Made by a program: the position numbers and the translations under genes
Notes under the pieces: model-generated
What the model saw: the letters and a program-made list of their open reading frames with translations, nothing else
Databases searched by the model: none
Told to the model about the DNA's origin: nothing
Shown: positions 17,732 through 28,054 of the stretch, piece by piece
Layout of the letters: each line of letters opens with the position of its first letter
How positions within the stretch are numbered: the first letter of the stretch is position 1
Source: Thermoflavimicrobium daqui
Lineage (GTDB): Bacteria; Bacillota; Bacilli; Thermoactinomycetales; Thermoactinomycetaceae
Assembly: GCF_003313465.1 (NCBI RefSeq)
Contig: NZ_KZ845664.1
Coordinates: 434,001-498,000, forward strand
Direction: 5' to 3'
DNA length: 64,000 nucleotides

Positions 17732-17907
17732 ATATCATAAATTATACGGATTTATGACGTGCTTTGCAAAACAAAAGTGAATGGGAGATGAAAATGCTGT
17801 TATGAGTCTTGACTAAACACTTGATGAGTAATAATATTTTGAATTTATCAAAGTTAGCTTTGCTGGAATATGAAGTTTGATTAGATATCTGTCTAGTAAA
17901 AAACAAA

Positions 17908-17949
17908 GTCCCCTCTGTTAATCATTTTTCTCGACACAAAAGAGGGGAC
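17908..17949 (-). terminator. Terminator-like hairpin of the first decayed sufT copy
   Basis: Stem GTCCCCTCT / AGAGGGGAC. The T-rich tract lies on the minus-strand side, so it fits a terminator for the minus-strand pseudogene beside it. The same arrangement recurs at 27983-28035. Confidence 0.6.
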
Positions 17950-17969
17950 ATATTGATTGTGGCTTCCAT

Positions 17970-18160
17970 CCATGCACACCCGATGACCGTCAGTGTCATG
18001 GTGACCTTAACATTTCCATCATTATCAATATCTAATGCTATAAAACAAGCCCTTGGTTCACGATATCGATATTCAACTCAGGGTCATTGACTTCCTCAAA
18101 GACTTCCATGATCTCTTCTTGTATCGCTTTGTCTATAAAATGGTCCTTCCTTTGTAAATC
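17970..18160 (-). pseudogene. Decayed partial copy 1 of the sufT-like gene
   Basis: Aligns to the N-terminal two thirds of the gene at 16055-16369 including its ribosome binding site region. Shared blocks include GTCAGTGTCATGGTGAC, ACATTTCCATCAT and GACTTCCATGATCTCTTCTTG. The C-terminal part (WNPPW region) is missing, frame-breaking changes are present, and the start ATG is replaced by ATA. The remainder of the 17.7-18.5 kb gap has no recognisable gene. Confidence 0.8.
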
Positions 18161-18494
18161 AAACCATGAGAGAAAAGAATGAAAAAGAAAAGCACGGCTA
18201 TCATTAAATATCGAAACTTAAGAATTGGAATTAAAATCTTATTGAAAATATGATTTAGTCAATAAATCTGTATAAAAATATCGTTAAATTAAATAAAGAT
18301 GATTGTGGGAAAACTTTATTGGCGATTAGAGATCATTATCATAATATCTATTGGTTTAGTTCATAACCTTTCTTTATTAATCTCAAGGACCATCTCATCT
18401 TTTATATTAACTCGTTGATTCTCAACCATAGAAACAATAATTTCATCAGAAAGCAATTTAGAATAAAACGATTATACAAGATTTTTATTTACGC

Positions 18495-18548
18495 TTGACA
18501 GCGAAGAATTTCTAGGTAATAATAATGACTAGATTATAATTATTATAT
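18495..18548 (+). promoter_or_regulatory. ahpC promoter with PerR box
   Basis: TTGACA at 18495-18500 and a TAATAAT-type -10 near 18517-18523. It is followed at 18534-18548 by TTATAATTATTATAT, which matches the PerR consensus TTATAATNATTATAA at all but the last position. The box would cover the transcription start, fitting repression by PerR until peroxide stress. Confidence 0.75.
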
Positions 18549-18587
18549 ATAAATAAATGTTATAAAATACTTAGGAGGAATTTAATT

Positions 18588-19151
18588 ATGTCTCTAATTG
18601 GTACTGAAGTAAAACCATTCAAAGCACATGCTTACCATAATGGCGAGTTTATCGAAGTTACCGAAGCTAATTTTAAAGGTAAATGGAGTGTAGTTTGCTT
18701 TTATCCTGCAGATTTTACATTCGTTTGCCCTACTGAACTTGAAGACCTGCAAAATCAATATGCAACTCTGAAAGAACTTGGGGTTGAAGTATACTCCGTT
18801 TCTACAGATACGCATTTTACACATAAGGCATGGCATGATCACTCAGAAGCGATTAGCAAAATTGAATATATTATGATTGGTGACCCATCTCAAAAGCTCT
18901 CTCGCAACTTCGAAGTGTTAAACGAAGAAGAAGGTCTAGCTGATCGTGGTACTTTCATCATCGATCCAGACGGTATCATTCAAGCTGTTGAAATTAATGC
19001 AGGCGGTATCGGCCGTGATGCAAACACGGTTGTGAGCAAAATCAAGGCTGCACAATATGTTCGCAATAACCCAGGTGAAGTTTGCCCAGCAAAATGGGAA
19101 GAAGGAGCTGCAACACTTAAGCCAAGCCTAGATCTTGTAGGAAAAATTTAA
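18588..19151 (+). CDS. ahpC: Alkyl hydroperoxide reductase peroxiredoxin AhpC
   Basis: 187-aa typical 2-Cys peroxiredoxin. Peroxidatic Cys47 in [12 protein letters not shown] and resolving Cys166 in EVCPAKW. It reduces H2O2 and organic peroxides and is re-reduced by AhpF, encoded 12 nt downstream. AGGAGG ribosome binding site and ATG start. PerR box upstream. Confidence 0.97.
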   Translation: MSLIGTEVKPFKAHAYHNGEFIEVTEANFKGKWSVVCFYPADFTFVCPTELEDLQNQYATLKELGVEVYSVSTDTHFTHKAWHDHSEAISKIEYIMIGDPSQKLSRNFEVLNEEEGLADRGTFIIDPDGIIQAVEINAGGIGRDANTVVSKIKAAQYVRNNPGEVCPAKWEEGAATLKPSLDLVGKI

Positions 19152-19163
19152 GGAGCATGACCG

Positions 19164-20693
19164 ATGAAACTGGATGCAGATATAAAAGCACAACTAGCTC
19201 AATACCTTCAATTAATGGAAGGTGATATACTTCTAAAAGTCAGCGCAGGCTCCGATAACGTATCCCGTGACATGCTGTCTCTAGTAGATGAATTGGCTAC
19301 CATGTCATCTCATATTAAAGTGGAAAATACACAATTAGAGAGAACTCCGAGCTTTAGTGTGAATCGTATCGGCGAAGACACTGGAGTAACCTTTGCTGGT
19401 GTTCCTCTGGGACACGAATTTACTTCACTTGTGTTGGCTCTACTACAGGTTAGTGGAAGAGCTCCAAAAGTTGATCAGAAGGTCATTGATCAGATTAAAA
19501 GCGTGAAGGGCGAATATCATTTTGAATCCTATATCAGCTTAAGCTGCCACAACTGTCCGGATGTTGTGCAGGCACTAAACTTAATGAGCATTCTCAATCC
19601 TGGCATTACACATACCATGATTGACGGTGCAGCTTTCAAAGAAGAAGTTGAAAGCAAAGAAGTCATGGCTGTGCCAACTGTCTTCCTAAATGGCGAACCC
19701 TTCGGCAGTGGTCGTATGACCCTTGAGGAAATCCTCGCCAAGATGGGGAACGGCCCCGATGCGTCAGAGCTTGCTGATAAGGATCCATTCGATGTTCTCG
19801 TTGTTGGAGGCGGACCAGCTGGTGCCAGTGCAGCGATCTATGCGGCACGTAAAGGTATACGTACAGGTATTGTTGCTGAACGCTTTGGCGGTCAAGTAAT
19901 GGACACCATGGGCATTGAGAATTTTATCAGTGTGAAATATACGGAAGGTCCTAAGCTTGTAGCAAGTTTGGAAGAACATGTCAAAGAGTATGGTATTGAT
20001 GTAATGAACTTACAGCGTGCCAAGCGTTTAGAAAAGAAAGACCTGATCGAAGTTGAACTAGAAAATGGCGCTGTACTAAAGAGTAAAGCTGTCATTCTTT
20101 CAACTGGGGCACGCTGGCGTAATATCGGTGTACCCGGTGAAGCAGAGTTCAAGAATAAAGGTGTAGCATACTGTCCTCATTGTGATGGTCCGTTGTTTGA
20201 AGGAAAGCATGTAGCGGTTATTGGCGGTGGTAACTCTGGTATTGAGGCGGCCATTGATCTTGCAGGTATTGTGAAACATGTAACAGTTCTTGAGTTCATG
20301 CCAGAGTTGAAAGCTGATTCTGTCCTACAGGAACGCCTTTATAGTCTCCCTAATGTCACTGTCCTCAAAAACGTTCAAACAAAAGAAATTACCGGTACTG
20401 ACAAAGTAAATGGTATTACCTACATGGATCGTGAGACAGAGGAAGAACATCACATTGAACTGCAGGGTGTATTTGTTCAGATCGGACTTGTACCAAATAC
20501 CGACTGGCTAAGTGAAACCGTTGAACGTACCCGCTTCGGTGAGATCATTGTCGATAAACATGGCGCTACGAACATCCCTGGAGTGTTTGCTGCAGGTGAC
20601 TGTACGGATAGTGCGTATAAGCAGATCATTATTTCGATGGGATCAGGTGCTACAGCAGCCTTAGGTGCATTCGATTATCTCATTCGAAATTAA
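19164..20693 (+). CDS. ahpF: Alkyl hydroperoxide reductase flavoprotein AhpF
   Basis: 509 aa. N-terminal tandem thioredoxin-fold domain with the active pair Cys128/Cys131 (LSCHNCPD). Then a thioredoxin-reductase-like part: FAD motif [19 protein letters not shown], redox pair Cys337/Cys340 in [12 protein letters not shown]-binding [12 protein letters not shown] and C-terminal FAD contact [10 protein letters not shown]. It transfers electrons from NADH to AhpC. Full length for AhpF. Operon with ahpC, followed by a terminator. Confidence 0.97.
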   Translation: MKLDADIKAQLAQYLQLMEGDILLKVSAGSDNVSRDMLSLVDELATMSSHIKVENTQLERTPSFSVNRIGEDTGVTFAGVPLGHEFTSLVLALLQVSGRAPKVDQKVIDQIKSVKGEYHFESYISLSCHNCPDVVQALNLMSILNPGITHTMIDGAAFKEEVESKEVMAVPTVFLNGEPFGSGRMTLEEILAKMGNGPDASELADKDPFDVLVVGGGPAGASAAIYAARKGIRTGIVAERFGGQVMDTMGIENFISVKYTEGPKLVASLEEHVKEYGIDVMNLQRAKRLEKKDLIEVELENGAVLKSKAVILSTGARWRNIGVPGEAEFKNKGVAYCPHCDGPLFEGKHVAVIGGGNSGIEAAIDLAGIVKHVTVLEFMPELKADSVLQERLYSLPNVTVLKNVQTKEITGTDKVNGITYMDRETEEEHHIELQGVFVQIGLVPNTDWLSETVERTRFGEIIVDKHGATNIPGVFAAGDCTDSAYKQIIISMGSGATAALGAFDYLIRN

Positions 20694-20753
20694 GGAAAGA
20701 GCATAAGTAAGACTACTGATATAATAGTTTTACAGACTATATCTTCAATTTCC

Positions 20754-20806
20754 GAAAGTCGCTTTACTATTTGTTTCATAGTAAAGCGACTTTCTGTGTT
20801 TTTTGG
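20754..20806 (+). terminator. Terminator after ahpF
   Basis: Perfect 16-bp stem GAAAGTCGCTTTACTA / TAGTAAAGCGACTTTC, then TGTGTTTTTT. Confidence 0.93.
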
Positions 20807-21065
20807 ATATTAATATGGAATTTGAAAAATAGTAAAAGTTACGCCTATAAAGCGAAACTCTCTCCGTTGTATCAATGAAATGAAGGATACTTTTCGATTG
20901 TAGTCTCCATATCACTGGAAATAGATGTTATAGTCGGAATAGTTAGTTATTATGTTTGGTTGGAGATTTTGTGCTATTATAGAAAGAGTTAAATATATTT
21001 TGCCTCAATTTATACTATTAATACTAAATTTAATTAACAGTATTTTATTAATGGAGGTTTGCATA

Positions 21066-24000
21066 ATGTCAAATGAGATAATTGATAAAAAAAATGTGTT
21101 TAGTCCTGTGAGTTATGAAGTACTGTATGATCCAATCAAGAAAACAATACCGTTACTTGATGTTAAGATTCGTTCAGAGGAAGATGGAAGTGTATACTTT
21201 GCGGCCAATTTGATTGAAAAATGCATTGAGATTGCCAAAGAAATGAAACCAAAAATGTCAACAGAGTTTTTGGCTGAGATGCAAATGGATGAGTCAGCTA
21301 TCTTCAATAATTTTGTTACACTAAATTTTAAAGATAAGCAAAAAGAGCATCGTATTTTGCTAAAGCTTATGGATCTAATGAAAGAAAAGATGCGATCAGC
21401 AGGAATCAAACCAATTAGTGACCCTCTTGCTATACTAAATAATGGGAAAACTTCTCCTTTTCTAACTTTGAAACGAGAACAAAAGCAATTGATATTTGGT
21501 AAATTGGCATATGAAACCACTGTAAAGCAGATGAGGCAGCAAAAAATTTTACGCTCAGATGATCTGAAGATCAGTTTCCAAACTGATAGACTATTAGATG
21601 ACTTAAAAGAATCAATGGTTCGATATGTTAATCATCACCATGATCTATCTGAAGAGGAAAAAGAGGATATCGAAGAGCAAATTCGTTCGGAAGCATATTT
21701 GGTTGATTCTATACAACATTTCATTGAAGAGAATCGTTTTGCTACAATCAAGCGTTGTGCTAGCTTTTTGTATCTAGATTATATTCTTGATGGGATGGAT
21801 AAAAAAGTTATTAAGAAATATCAAAATGAATTTTTAATGCTTAAAAATTATTTAAAACGATATGAACATTTTGAGGATATATGTACAAAATTTGTGCTTG
21901 AAGCTGAATATGAACCAATTGACATACTGGGCAAATCCCGTGATTTTTTAAATGCTGTTCGTCATGAACAAGTATTTGATTGTTTACCAATTATAGGCGA
22001 ATTATCACAAATGATGATGGGGACAAATAGTGAAGGGAAAAGCATTGAACAATATGGGATGAGCCTAAAGTTAAACGGGATGGTACAAAAGGCGCAAAAA
22101 GAATCTTTTGTTTATCAGATTGATAAGCTAAAGGAGCTAGCTGAAGAGGGTGGGAAGAAAGATTATTTTGAATCCCCAAGAAAAATGCGAGATCAATTTT
22201 GGTACTCTATACGTGATCTTATTATTTTGAAGTACTTTTTGTTGTACTTAGATGATGACAATTATGATCCTATTTCAGAATTAATACGGGATTTAGATTA
22301 TATTACTTCCTTTCATGGTAGTTCAAGTCAAGAAGAAGTTCATAAGCGTTTTAAAGACCTAGCAGAAAATTTCTATGAAAAGCATCAAGATGAAATTGAT
22401 CGATTAAAATCAAACTTAAGGCAGATCAGTCAAATGCTACGTGATAGTTTAAATACTAATTTAAATAAAATAAATAATCAAAAACAAATAAAAGTCTATA
22501 CACGATGGATGACTTTTTTTAAAAGTATTTTGGATGATCAGTTGCTGAAAGCAAATCGAGATCGTATTTTACGAAAAGAACTAAATACACATAATTATAA
22601 ATACACAATCTTAACCAAAGACCCAATGAAAGAAAAAAGTTTATTTAGTTTTGAATATCGCATCGAGTTTAGTAATCGATTTATATATGCTCACTCTGGA
22701 CAAGAAAAGATCAGCTTGGAAAATAGAGTTAGTAAAAAGGACCAAACAATGACAGTAATGTTTTTGCCGAGTGTAAAGCGTGATTCTAGTATGTTAAGTC
22801 AAAAATCTGAAGAGATTTTAAGAGAAAATCAAGCTCTGCAAAAAATCTATATACCTTATCCACCCAAATTATTTACAAATGATCATAAGCAACAAATTAA
22901 CCGTTTTCTATTTTTATTTGTCTATCGATTGATAGTTTATCTATTCTTATTGGCTTATACTAAGCAATTATCAAAAGAAAACCAATATTTTTTCCTTGGA
23001 CTATGGCATATTCATGAATACTATAGTGAGGGTTACACCTCAATGGATACGCTTATTCGTAGATTTTGTAAGGAATTAGAATTTCTATTTGGGATGAGCC
23101 ATCCAGCTGGTTCACAAGGATTTGTATTGGGAACAAAGAATGATAATGTGAAAAATGATAATACGAGCTGGTCAATGTATGCTAATATCCGTAAACAATT
23201 CCAATTAGAGAATCCAATTCAAAAAGATAAAATCGCTATCGTTACAATTACCTCTCATAAAACAGATACTTCAAAAGACCATCGTGACAAACAGTATCGT
23301 ACAGGGATTTTTGGTGAAGTATATGGAATTTACAGTCAGAATAACTTAAGTGTTTTTAAACGATTATGGACTTTCTTTGATCATAATGATGAAACCATTT
23401 TTAAGCGATCACCTGTACTGGAAGATATGATGCATCGGTTGTATCAGGATGGTTTTAGACATGTTTTGTTTGTAGCTAAAGCGCCCTATACCAGTACATT
23501 TCTTAATAAAAAAGAGGATCAAAAGGAACTCTATTTTATGAATGAAGAATTATTGACCTCGTTGTTGCCTGCTGAGGATTTTCGACTATATCCCATTCAT
23601 TATCATGTCAAAAGTGTTCATGATATGCGAAAAGGAAACTATCAAAAAAACGCACTCTTTATCGAAGATACTAGCGATATCCAGAAAAATCTTTATCAAG
23701 ATCATGAAGGCCTGGTTCCGATTTTACAACTGTATAGTGGGAATAGCTTACCAAGGAAAAATAATCCTTTTGTTTATCATAGTCTGATTACCTATCAAAC
23801 ATGGAACCGTATTTATAAAGACGAAGTATTAAATAATGCGATTCAAACAGGTCTTATTAATCCAGAGGGTATCAAAGCAGATCTTATTCGTGCACTATTG
23901 CTCTTGCATACAGTTCGTTTTGAAGCAGATAAAAAGAACCAAATGACCATCGTAGTAGATCCATATAAGAGGTTAATAGGAAATGATGGTGTAGCAAGAC

Positions 24001-24107
24001 GATCGGTGATTGAAGTTCCATGGGGAGATAGAGTGATAAAGAATAATCAGCTTGCTTATTTTTCCTATTTGCATAGTAAAGTTTTTGATAAGAAGGAGAA
24101 AGTATAA
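21066..24107 (+). CDS. Large uncharacterised protein, first gene of a two-gene system
   Basis: 1013 aa, no recognised family. The frame is open from 20952, but ATG 21066 has a perfect ATGGAGG ribosome binding site and gives the N-terminus MSNEIIDKKNVFSP. An extended -10 (TGCTATTAT, 20972-20980) lies upstream. Residues 1-500 are mostly predicted helical and highly charged (for example DLSEEEKEDIEEQIRSEAY). Residues ~580-620 look like beta strands (SFEYRIEFSNRFIYAHSG). About 715-1000 resembles a nuclease or RNase H-like alternation: DKIAIVTITSHKTD near 722, RHVLFVAKAPYTSTF near 797, and a C-terminal RRSVIEVPWGD near 970. A hydrophobic stretch FLFLFVYRLIVYLFLLAY lies near 620, in a helical context. 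Stop overlaps the helicase start (TAATG). The comparison with PIWI-like folds is a guess to be tested. Confidence 0.7.
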   Translation: MSNEIIDKKNVFSPVSYEVLYDPIKKTIPLLDVKIRSEEDGSVYFAANLIEKCIEIAKEMKPKMSTEFLAEMQMDESAIFNNFVTLNFKDKQKEHRILLKLMDLMKEKMRSAGIKPISDPLAILNNGKTSPFLTLKREQKQLIFGKLAYETTVKQMRQQKILRSDDLKISFQTDRLLDDLKESMVRYVNHHHDLSEEEKEDIEEQIRSEAYLVDSIQHFIEENRFATIKRCASFLYLDYILDGMDKKVIKKYQNEFLMLKNYLKRYEHFEDICTKFVLEAEYEPIDILGKSRDFLNAVRHEQVFDCLPIIGELSQMMMGTNSEGKSIEQYGMSLKLNGMVQKAQKESFVYQIDKLKELAEEGGKKDYFESPRKMRDQFWYSIRDLIILKYFLLYLDDDNYDPISELIRDLDYITSFHGSSSQEEVHKRFKDLAENFYEKHQDEIDRLKSNLRQISQMLRDSLNTNLNKINNQKQIKVYTRWMTFFKSILDDQLLKANRDRILRKELNTHNYKYTILTKDPMKEKSLFSFEYRIEFSNRFIYAHSGQEKISLENRVSKKDQTMTVMFLPSVKRDSSMLSQKSEEILRENQALQKIYIPYPPKLFTNDHKQQINRFLFLFVYRLIVYLFLLAYTKQLSKENQYFFLGLWHIHEYYSEGYTSMDTLIRRFCKELEFLFGMSHPAGSQGFVLGTKNDNVKNDNTSWSMYANIRKQFQLENPIQKDKIAIVTITSHKTDTSKDHRDKQYRTGIFGEVYGIYSQNNLSVFKRLWTFFDHNDETIFKRSPVLEDMMHRLYQDGFRHVLFVAKAPYTSTFLNKKEDQKELYFMNEELLTSLLPAEDFRLYPIHYHVKSVHDMRKGNYQKNALFIEDTSDIQKNLYQDHEGLVPILQLYSGNSLPRKNNPFVYHSLITYQTWNRIYKDEVLNNAIQTGLINPEGIKADLIRALLLLHTVRFEADKKNQMTIVVDPYKRLIGNDGVARRSVIEVPWGDRVIKNNQLAYFSYLHSKVFDKKEKV

Positions 24108-27100
24108 TGGAAAACTATAAAAACGATTATGGTTATGTTTATGAATACGGCTATAATATTGGGTTGTTTTCAGGATTGGTACAATTAAAATCTAAGCGAC
24201 AGATCTCAATCAAGGATGAGAAAATAAATCGTATAAAAAAATGGCTTGCTCGTAATGACCAAAACGTATCTGCACTTATTATTTCCTTTTGCCGAAAACA
24301 CTCCATTACAGACCAAGTGATGATAGAGAGAGTTCGTCGAAATATTTGCCGGATATTTTTCTTTGCATTTTTTGCCGGTCAACAGATGGTACAAAATTAT
24401 GTAAAGTCTATAGGAATGCGACCAGAGGTTATTTACCTCCAAATTAATACCAGTGATCCATTAAATCGAGGCCTAAATCAAAAAAAAAGCCATGAGGTAA
24501 TCACTCAGGAGGTTGCTGAAGCATTCAAATACGATATGAAACCTTCAGAGATCGATTCTTATCAGCAGAAAGGAAATTTTTTGAAAGCCGATAGCATTAT
24601 TTTATTGAAGGCAAGGAGACGCTATTTTTTATTGGTAACTGATAATAGTTTGTATCTACACCACTTAGTCGATGTTGAGGAGCCATATCAACTTTTACAA
24701 AAGTTATTACAAATTAGAGGTGAACTAGGAGCTAAGACAAAGTTTCGACATATGTCAATAGAAATGCCTAATATAGAAGATATCCAATTGGATGAAATAT
24801 TAATAAAATATGCTGGTATGATTAGGGATAAGAGTTTGTTAAAAATAGTGCAAGCAAGCTCTTACGCTTATTCATTTTTGCAATTTATTTCTAAAAGAGA
24901 TGTTCCAGTGAAGGAATTTTATGTTTCGATCATGGCGCAGGTCGATTATGATTACTCTTTAATCAATTTTTCACTGCCCCAGAGTCATTGGCAGCAGACA
25001 GAAAAAGGAGATTTACTGTATAAATGTTTTGAGACATACCGAAAAGATATTCAGTGGTCGGATTTGGATTACATGGAGATTCCAAAAGATGTTAAGAGAT
25101 TATTGCGTAATAATATTCTACATAATACAGCAATAAATAAAGATGAACTATCAGAATTTATGGAGCATGTAGAAGGGAACTATATGATCTCAGACTATAT
25201 TGAGGGGTTTCAAGGTACAGCAGATAAAAATGATGCAGGTCTAACGTTTCGAGATACTCATGCCGAAGAAGTAAAAAAAGGTTTAAATAACCCTGAGCAA
25301 AAAATTCTTTTTTTAACGGGGAATCCTGGGATTGGAAAAACAACGGCAATTAGTGATGAATTGAAAAAACACGAGAAATTTTTTTTTCTTTATACAAGCT
25401 GCCGACGTGCAGTTAATGACGATATTTTAGATAAGTTTAGCAAAGAAAATCGTTTGTTTTCGGATGACCTAGTTGTATTAAATACCACATATACAGATGA
25501 AGAAAAAATAAATGGTCAAACAGTACATGTAGTCAACGTAGTAATCAATGACTGGGATCGACTTCCTAAAAATGGGAAAATTACCTATCTTAAAAAATTT
25601 CGGGATCGAGATTTTGAAGCAGGATCAACACCTTTTTATAATGCAGGTGATAATGAATTTAGAGAGCTTTATCAAGCGCGACCGGGAGTGTTACAGCGGT
25701 TATCTGAAGGGATTTGCGAACAGATAAACAATCCAAGGATTAATAAAGTGATAGGGACGTTTTCTATTCAAGCACTGAAAAGAACAAGGCGAAAAAGTAA
25801 TACCATGGAGCATATTTATCGAATGTTTCCTTTTGTAAAAAAGCGAGCAGAGACAGATATTAGCATCAACCTAGATGCATTTGACCAGTTTGTAGAAAGA
25901 TATCCGGTTTGTTGGATTATGATTGATGAAATCACAGGAACAGATGAGGGAGCATACCTATATCAGTTATTGAAAAAGTTTTTATTCAAAGATATTTATC
26001 AAGAGCTAGATTCACAGCGTAGAGCGAAGTGGAATGTAAAATTAATTATCGCTGATGCTTCTATCACTAACGAAACAATTATTCAGCAAAGTTTGGAGAG
26101 TCGAGAATCATTTGATTATCCAAAGGTATATATAACTCAAGGTGAACAAGACATAAAATCATTGGAAAGCAAGGAAATCTCTATATCTGTATGTAACGGA
26201 ACATCACTTAAAGGTTGGTTTGTAAATGCAAATTCTTATCCAGCTAGTAAATTAAAACTTTCTTATCATATTGGGGTACAAGGAATTCGATTGGATAAAG
26301 AGCAAACAAAAAAATCATCAAACAAGCGAATAGAGAATGAAAAAAGGATAGAGGATAAGCATGATGCAATAATTTTGGAAAAAATTTTTACTCACATTAG
26401 TGGAGCGCAACAAGAGCAAATCATTGTCTATGTACAAAATATCCATCGGATTGAAAAATTAAAACAAATGTTTATTGAACGATATATTCAAGAAAATGGG
26501 AAAGAACCACAAGAATATGAACAGTATATGACTATCACTTCACAACTTACACCAAAAGAACGGCTAACAGCATTGAAGGTAACTGATCAAGTACAATGTG
26601 TATTTATGACCAGTTCTGCGTCACGAGGCATTTCCTTTCCTAATGCAACCAAAATTTTAGCAGTTCTACAAACCTTTCGCTTGGAAAGGGAATTGGTAGA
26701 ACAGGTACAAGTTTACTATCGGATGAGAGGGCATAAAGAATGGGATCATGGCAAGGAAAAAATGATTGAATTTTTTGTTGTAGATTCCTATGTATATGAT
26801 CTAAAAACTGAACAAGGACAGAAAGATCGAACATTAATTCACTTGCTATCCTTTTTAACACTTGTTCGAGCTTGTTTAGTTAGCCGAATGTTTGGTGAGT
26901 CTAAGATTGGGAGAAATTCATTTAGTCTTGTTCCATTGGGGGGGAAGGGAATTACCCCTATCCAGAATAGCATAATCCAAGATGTAGCAGAGATTATCAG
27001 ACTATCAAAAAAAGAACTTGCAAGAAAAGGGAGATTTGACTTATTACGTGAATTAACAGAGGAACTGGAGCGTGTATTCGGTACTATTCAAGTGCAGACA

Positions 27101-27748
27101 AACGATGAGATCTATCGAACAGGGTATGAGCCAGATAATATATTTCAAAGATTTGTAGATTGTGCAAAATATAATTTGGCCAATCTGCTTGATTTTCAAC
27201 CTTTTCATTCGTATTTTTTTGTCAATGGCATGATTATTTTCCGTATACAAAAAGAGTTTAGTCAAAGAGCATCTTTTTCTGTTTCTGATCGTCAGAGTAA
27301 CCTAGAGTTGAAACAAAAAATAAAACAAGTAAAAAATACAGATCTTTCAGATGACCTTAAGAAAAAACTAAATCGAATTTATGATTTACTTGACTATGAA
27401 CAAAGGCAACAAGGTAAATTAGCTAATGTGTTTCGGGAGGAGCTTTTTGGTCAGCAAAGGTATGTCGCTTTTCCGATCCTTGCTTTTACAATGGTTGAAC
27501 AGTTAACTAAAAAGAAAACACCTCAAAATCTTGAGGAAAATTATTTAGATGTCTTGCGTGGTCTGGTTCAATCTTTTACCGATGTGTCTTCTGTTACACC
27601 AATTACCTCAGATTATCAAAAGATACCCTTTATTACCTTTCAAAGTGATGCTTTAGAACAAATGTTTACTAATCGGTTTCAACGTAACCAATTATTTGCT
27701 TCTACAGAAACAAATATGATAAACTTACTTCTTTTAGCTGAAATATAA
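24107..27748 (+). CDS. Large SF2-like helicase/ATPase, second gene of a two-gene system
   Basis: 1213 aa. Walker A GNPGIGKT at 405-412, Walker B WIMIDEIT with D607/E608, then a second RecA-like half with SSASRGISFPNATK at ~836-848 (motif V type) and EQVQVYYRMRGH near 865-876 in the place of motif VI. This is an SF2-like translocase, not a simple AAA ATPase. Residues 1-330 are an extra N-terminal region whose YLQINTSDPLNRG ... ADSIILLKARRRYFLLVTDNS has the acid-strand-strand look of a restriction-endonuclease fold, unproven. Residues 890-1213 are a helical C-terminal extension. ATG overlaps the stop of the first gene by one base, so the two are coupled. No family is recognised. A defence or mobile-element role is inferred from size, coupling and island location. 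Confidence 0.75.
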   Translation: MENYKNDYGYVYEYGYNIGLFSGLVQLKSKRQISIKDEKINRIKKWLARNDQNVSALIISFCRKHSITDQVMIERVRRNICRIFFFAFFAGQQMVQNYVKSIGMRPEVIYLQINTSDPLNRGLNQKKSHEVITQEVAEAFKYDMKPSEIDSYQQKGNFLKADSIILLKARRRYFLLVTDNSLYLHHLVDVEEPYQLLQKLLQIRGELGAKTKFRHMSIEMPNIEDIQLDEILIKYAGMIRDKSLLKIVQASSYAYSFLQFISKRDVPVKEFYVSIMAQVDYDYSLINFSLPQSHWQQTEKGDLLYKCFETYRKDIQWSDLDYMEIPKDVKRLLRNNILHNTAINKDELSEFMEHVEGNYMISDYIEGFQGTADKNDAGLTFRDTHAEEVKKGLNNPEQKILFLTGNPGIGKTTAISDELKKHEKFFFLYTSCRRAVNDDILDKFSKENRLFSDDLVVLNTTYTDEEKINGQTVHVVNVVINDWDRLPKNGKITYLKKFRDRDFEAGSTPFYNAGDNEFRELYQARPGVLQRLSEGICEQINNPRINKVIGTFSIQALKRTRRKSNTMEHIYRMFPFVKKRAETDISINLDAFDQFVERYPVCWIMIDEITGTDEGAYLYQLLKKFLFKDIYQELDSQRRAKWNVKLIIADASITNETIIQQSLESRESFDYPKVYITQGEQDIKSLESKEISISVCNGTSLKGWFVNANSYPASKLKLSYHIGVQGIRLDKEQTKKSSNKRIENEKRIEDKHDAIILEKIFTHISGAQQEQIIVYVQNIHRIEKLKQMFIERYIQENGKEPQEYEQYMTITSQLTPKERLTALKVTDQVQCVFMTSSASRGISFPNATKILAVLQTFRLERELVEQVQVYYRMRGHKEWDHGKEKMIEFFVVDSYVYDLKTEQGQKDRTLIHLLSFLTLVRACLVSRMFGESKIGRNSFSLVPLGGKGITPIQNSIIQDVAEIIRLSKKELARKGRFDLLRELTEELERVFGTIQVQTNDEIYRTGYEPDNIFQRFVDCAKYNLANLLDFQPFHSYFFVNGMIIFRIQKEFSQRASFSVSDRQSNLELKQKIKQVKNTDLSDDLKKKLNRIYDLLDYEQRQQGKLANVFREELFGQQRYVAFPILAFTMVEQLTKKKTPQNLEENYLDVLRGLVQSFTDVSSVTPITSDYQKIPFITFQSDALEQMFTNRFQRNQLFASTETNMINLLLLAEI

Positions 27749-27982
27749 CATAAAGTGACAATTTAAATTACTTATATGTTGTATGCAAGGTTATAGTTGA
27801 GAGTCATAAAGGATGGAACCTGGTTCGGTGTCATTGAATGTTTAAAATAATGTAAGGCTCAACTATATATTAGAAGAAGTATCTACATCTATTTAGAAAG
27901 TGCTTTTAGAGGTAAGTATTTTGGCAAGGGAATACTAAGTTTTGAGTTATACGAAATCAAAATCTACTATAGTTATTGATAA

Positions 27983-28035
27983 GCAAAGTCCCATCCGTCT
28001 AATCTATTAATTAATAAACAGATGGGACTTTTTGA
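27983..28035. terminator. Hairpin beside the second decayed sufT copy
   Basis: Stem AAAGTCCCATC / GATGGGACTTTTT with an AT-rich loop and T-rich tails in both directions. It terminates the helicase gene transcript or the minus-strand pseudogene. Sequence around it (CAAAGTCCC ... GATTGTG) is shared with the hairpin at 17908. Confidence 0.65.
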
Positions 28036-28054
28036 TTGTGTAGTTTCTATATTA

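Noticed and set aside
20952-21065. 38-residue N-terminal extension of the large unknown protein
   Set aside because: It is hydrophobic and unlike the rest, overlaps the promoter, and the strong ribosome binding site points to ATG 21066.
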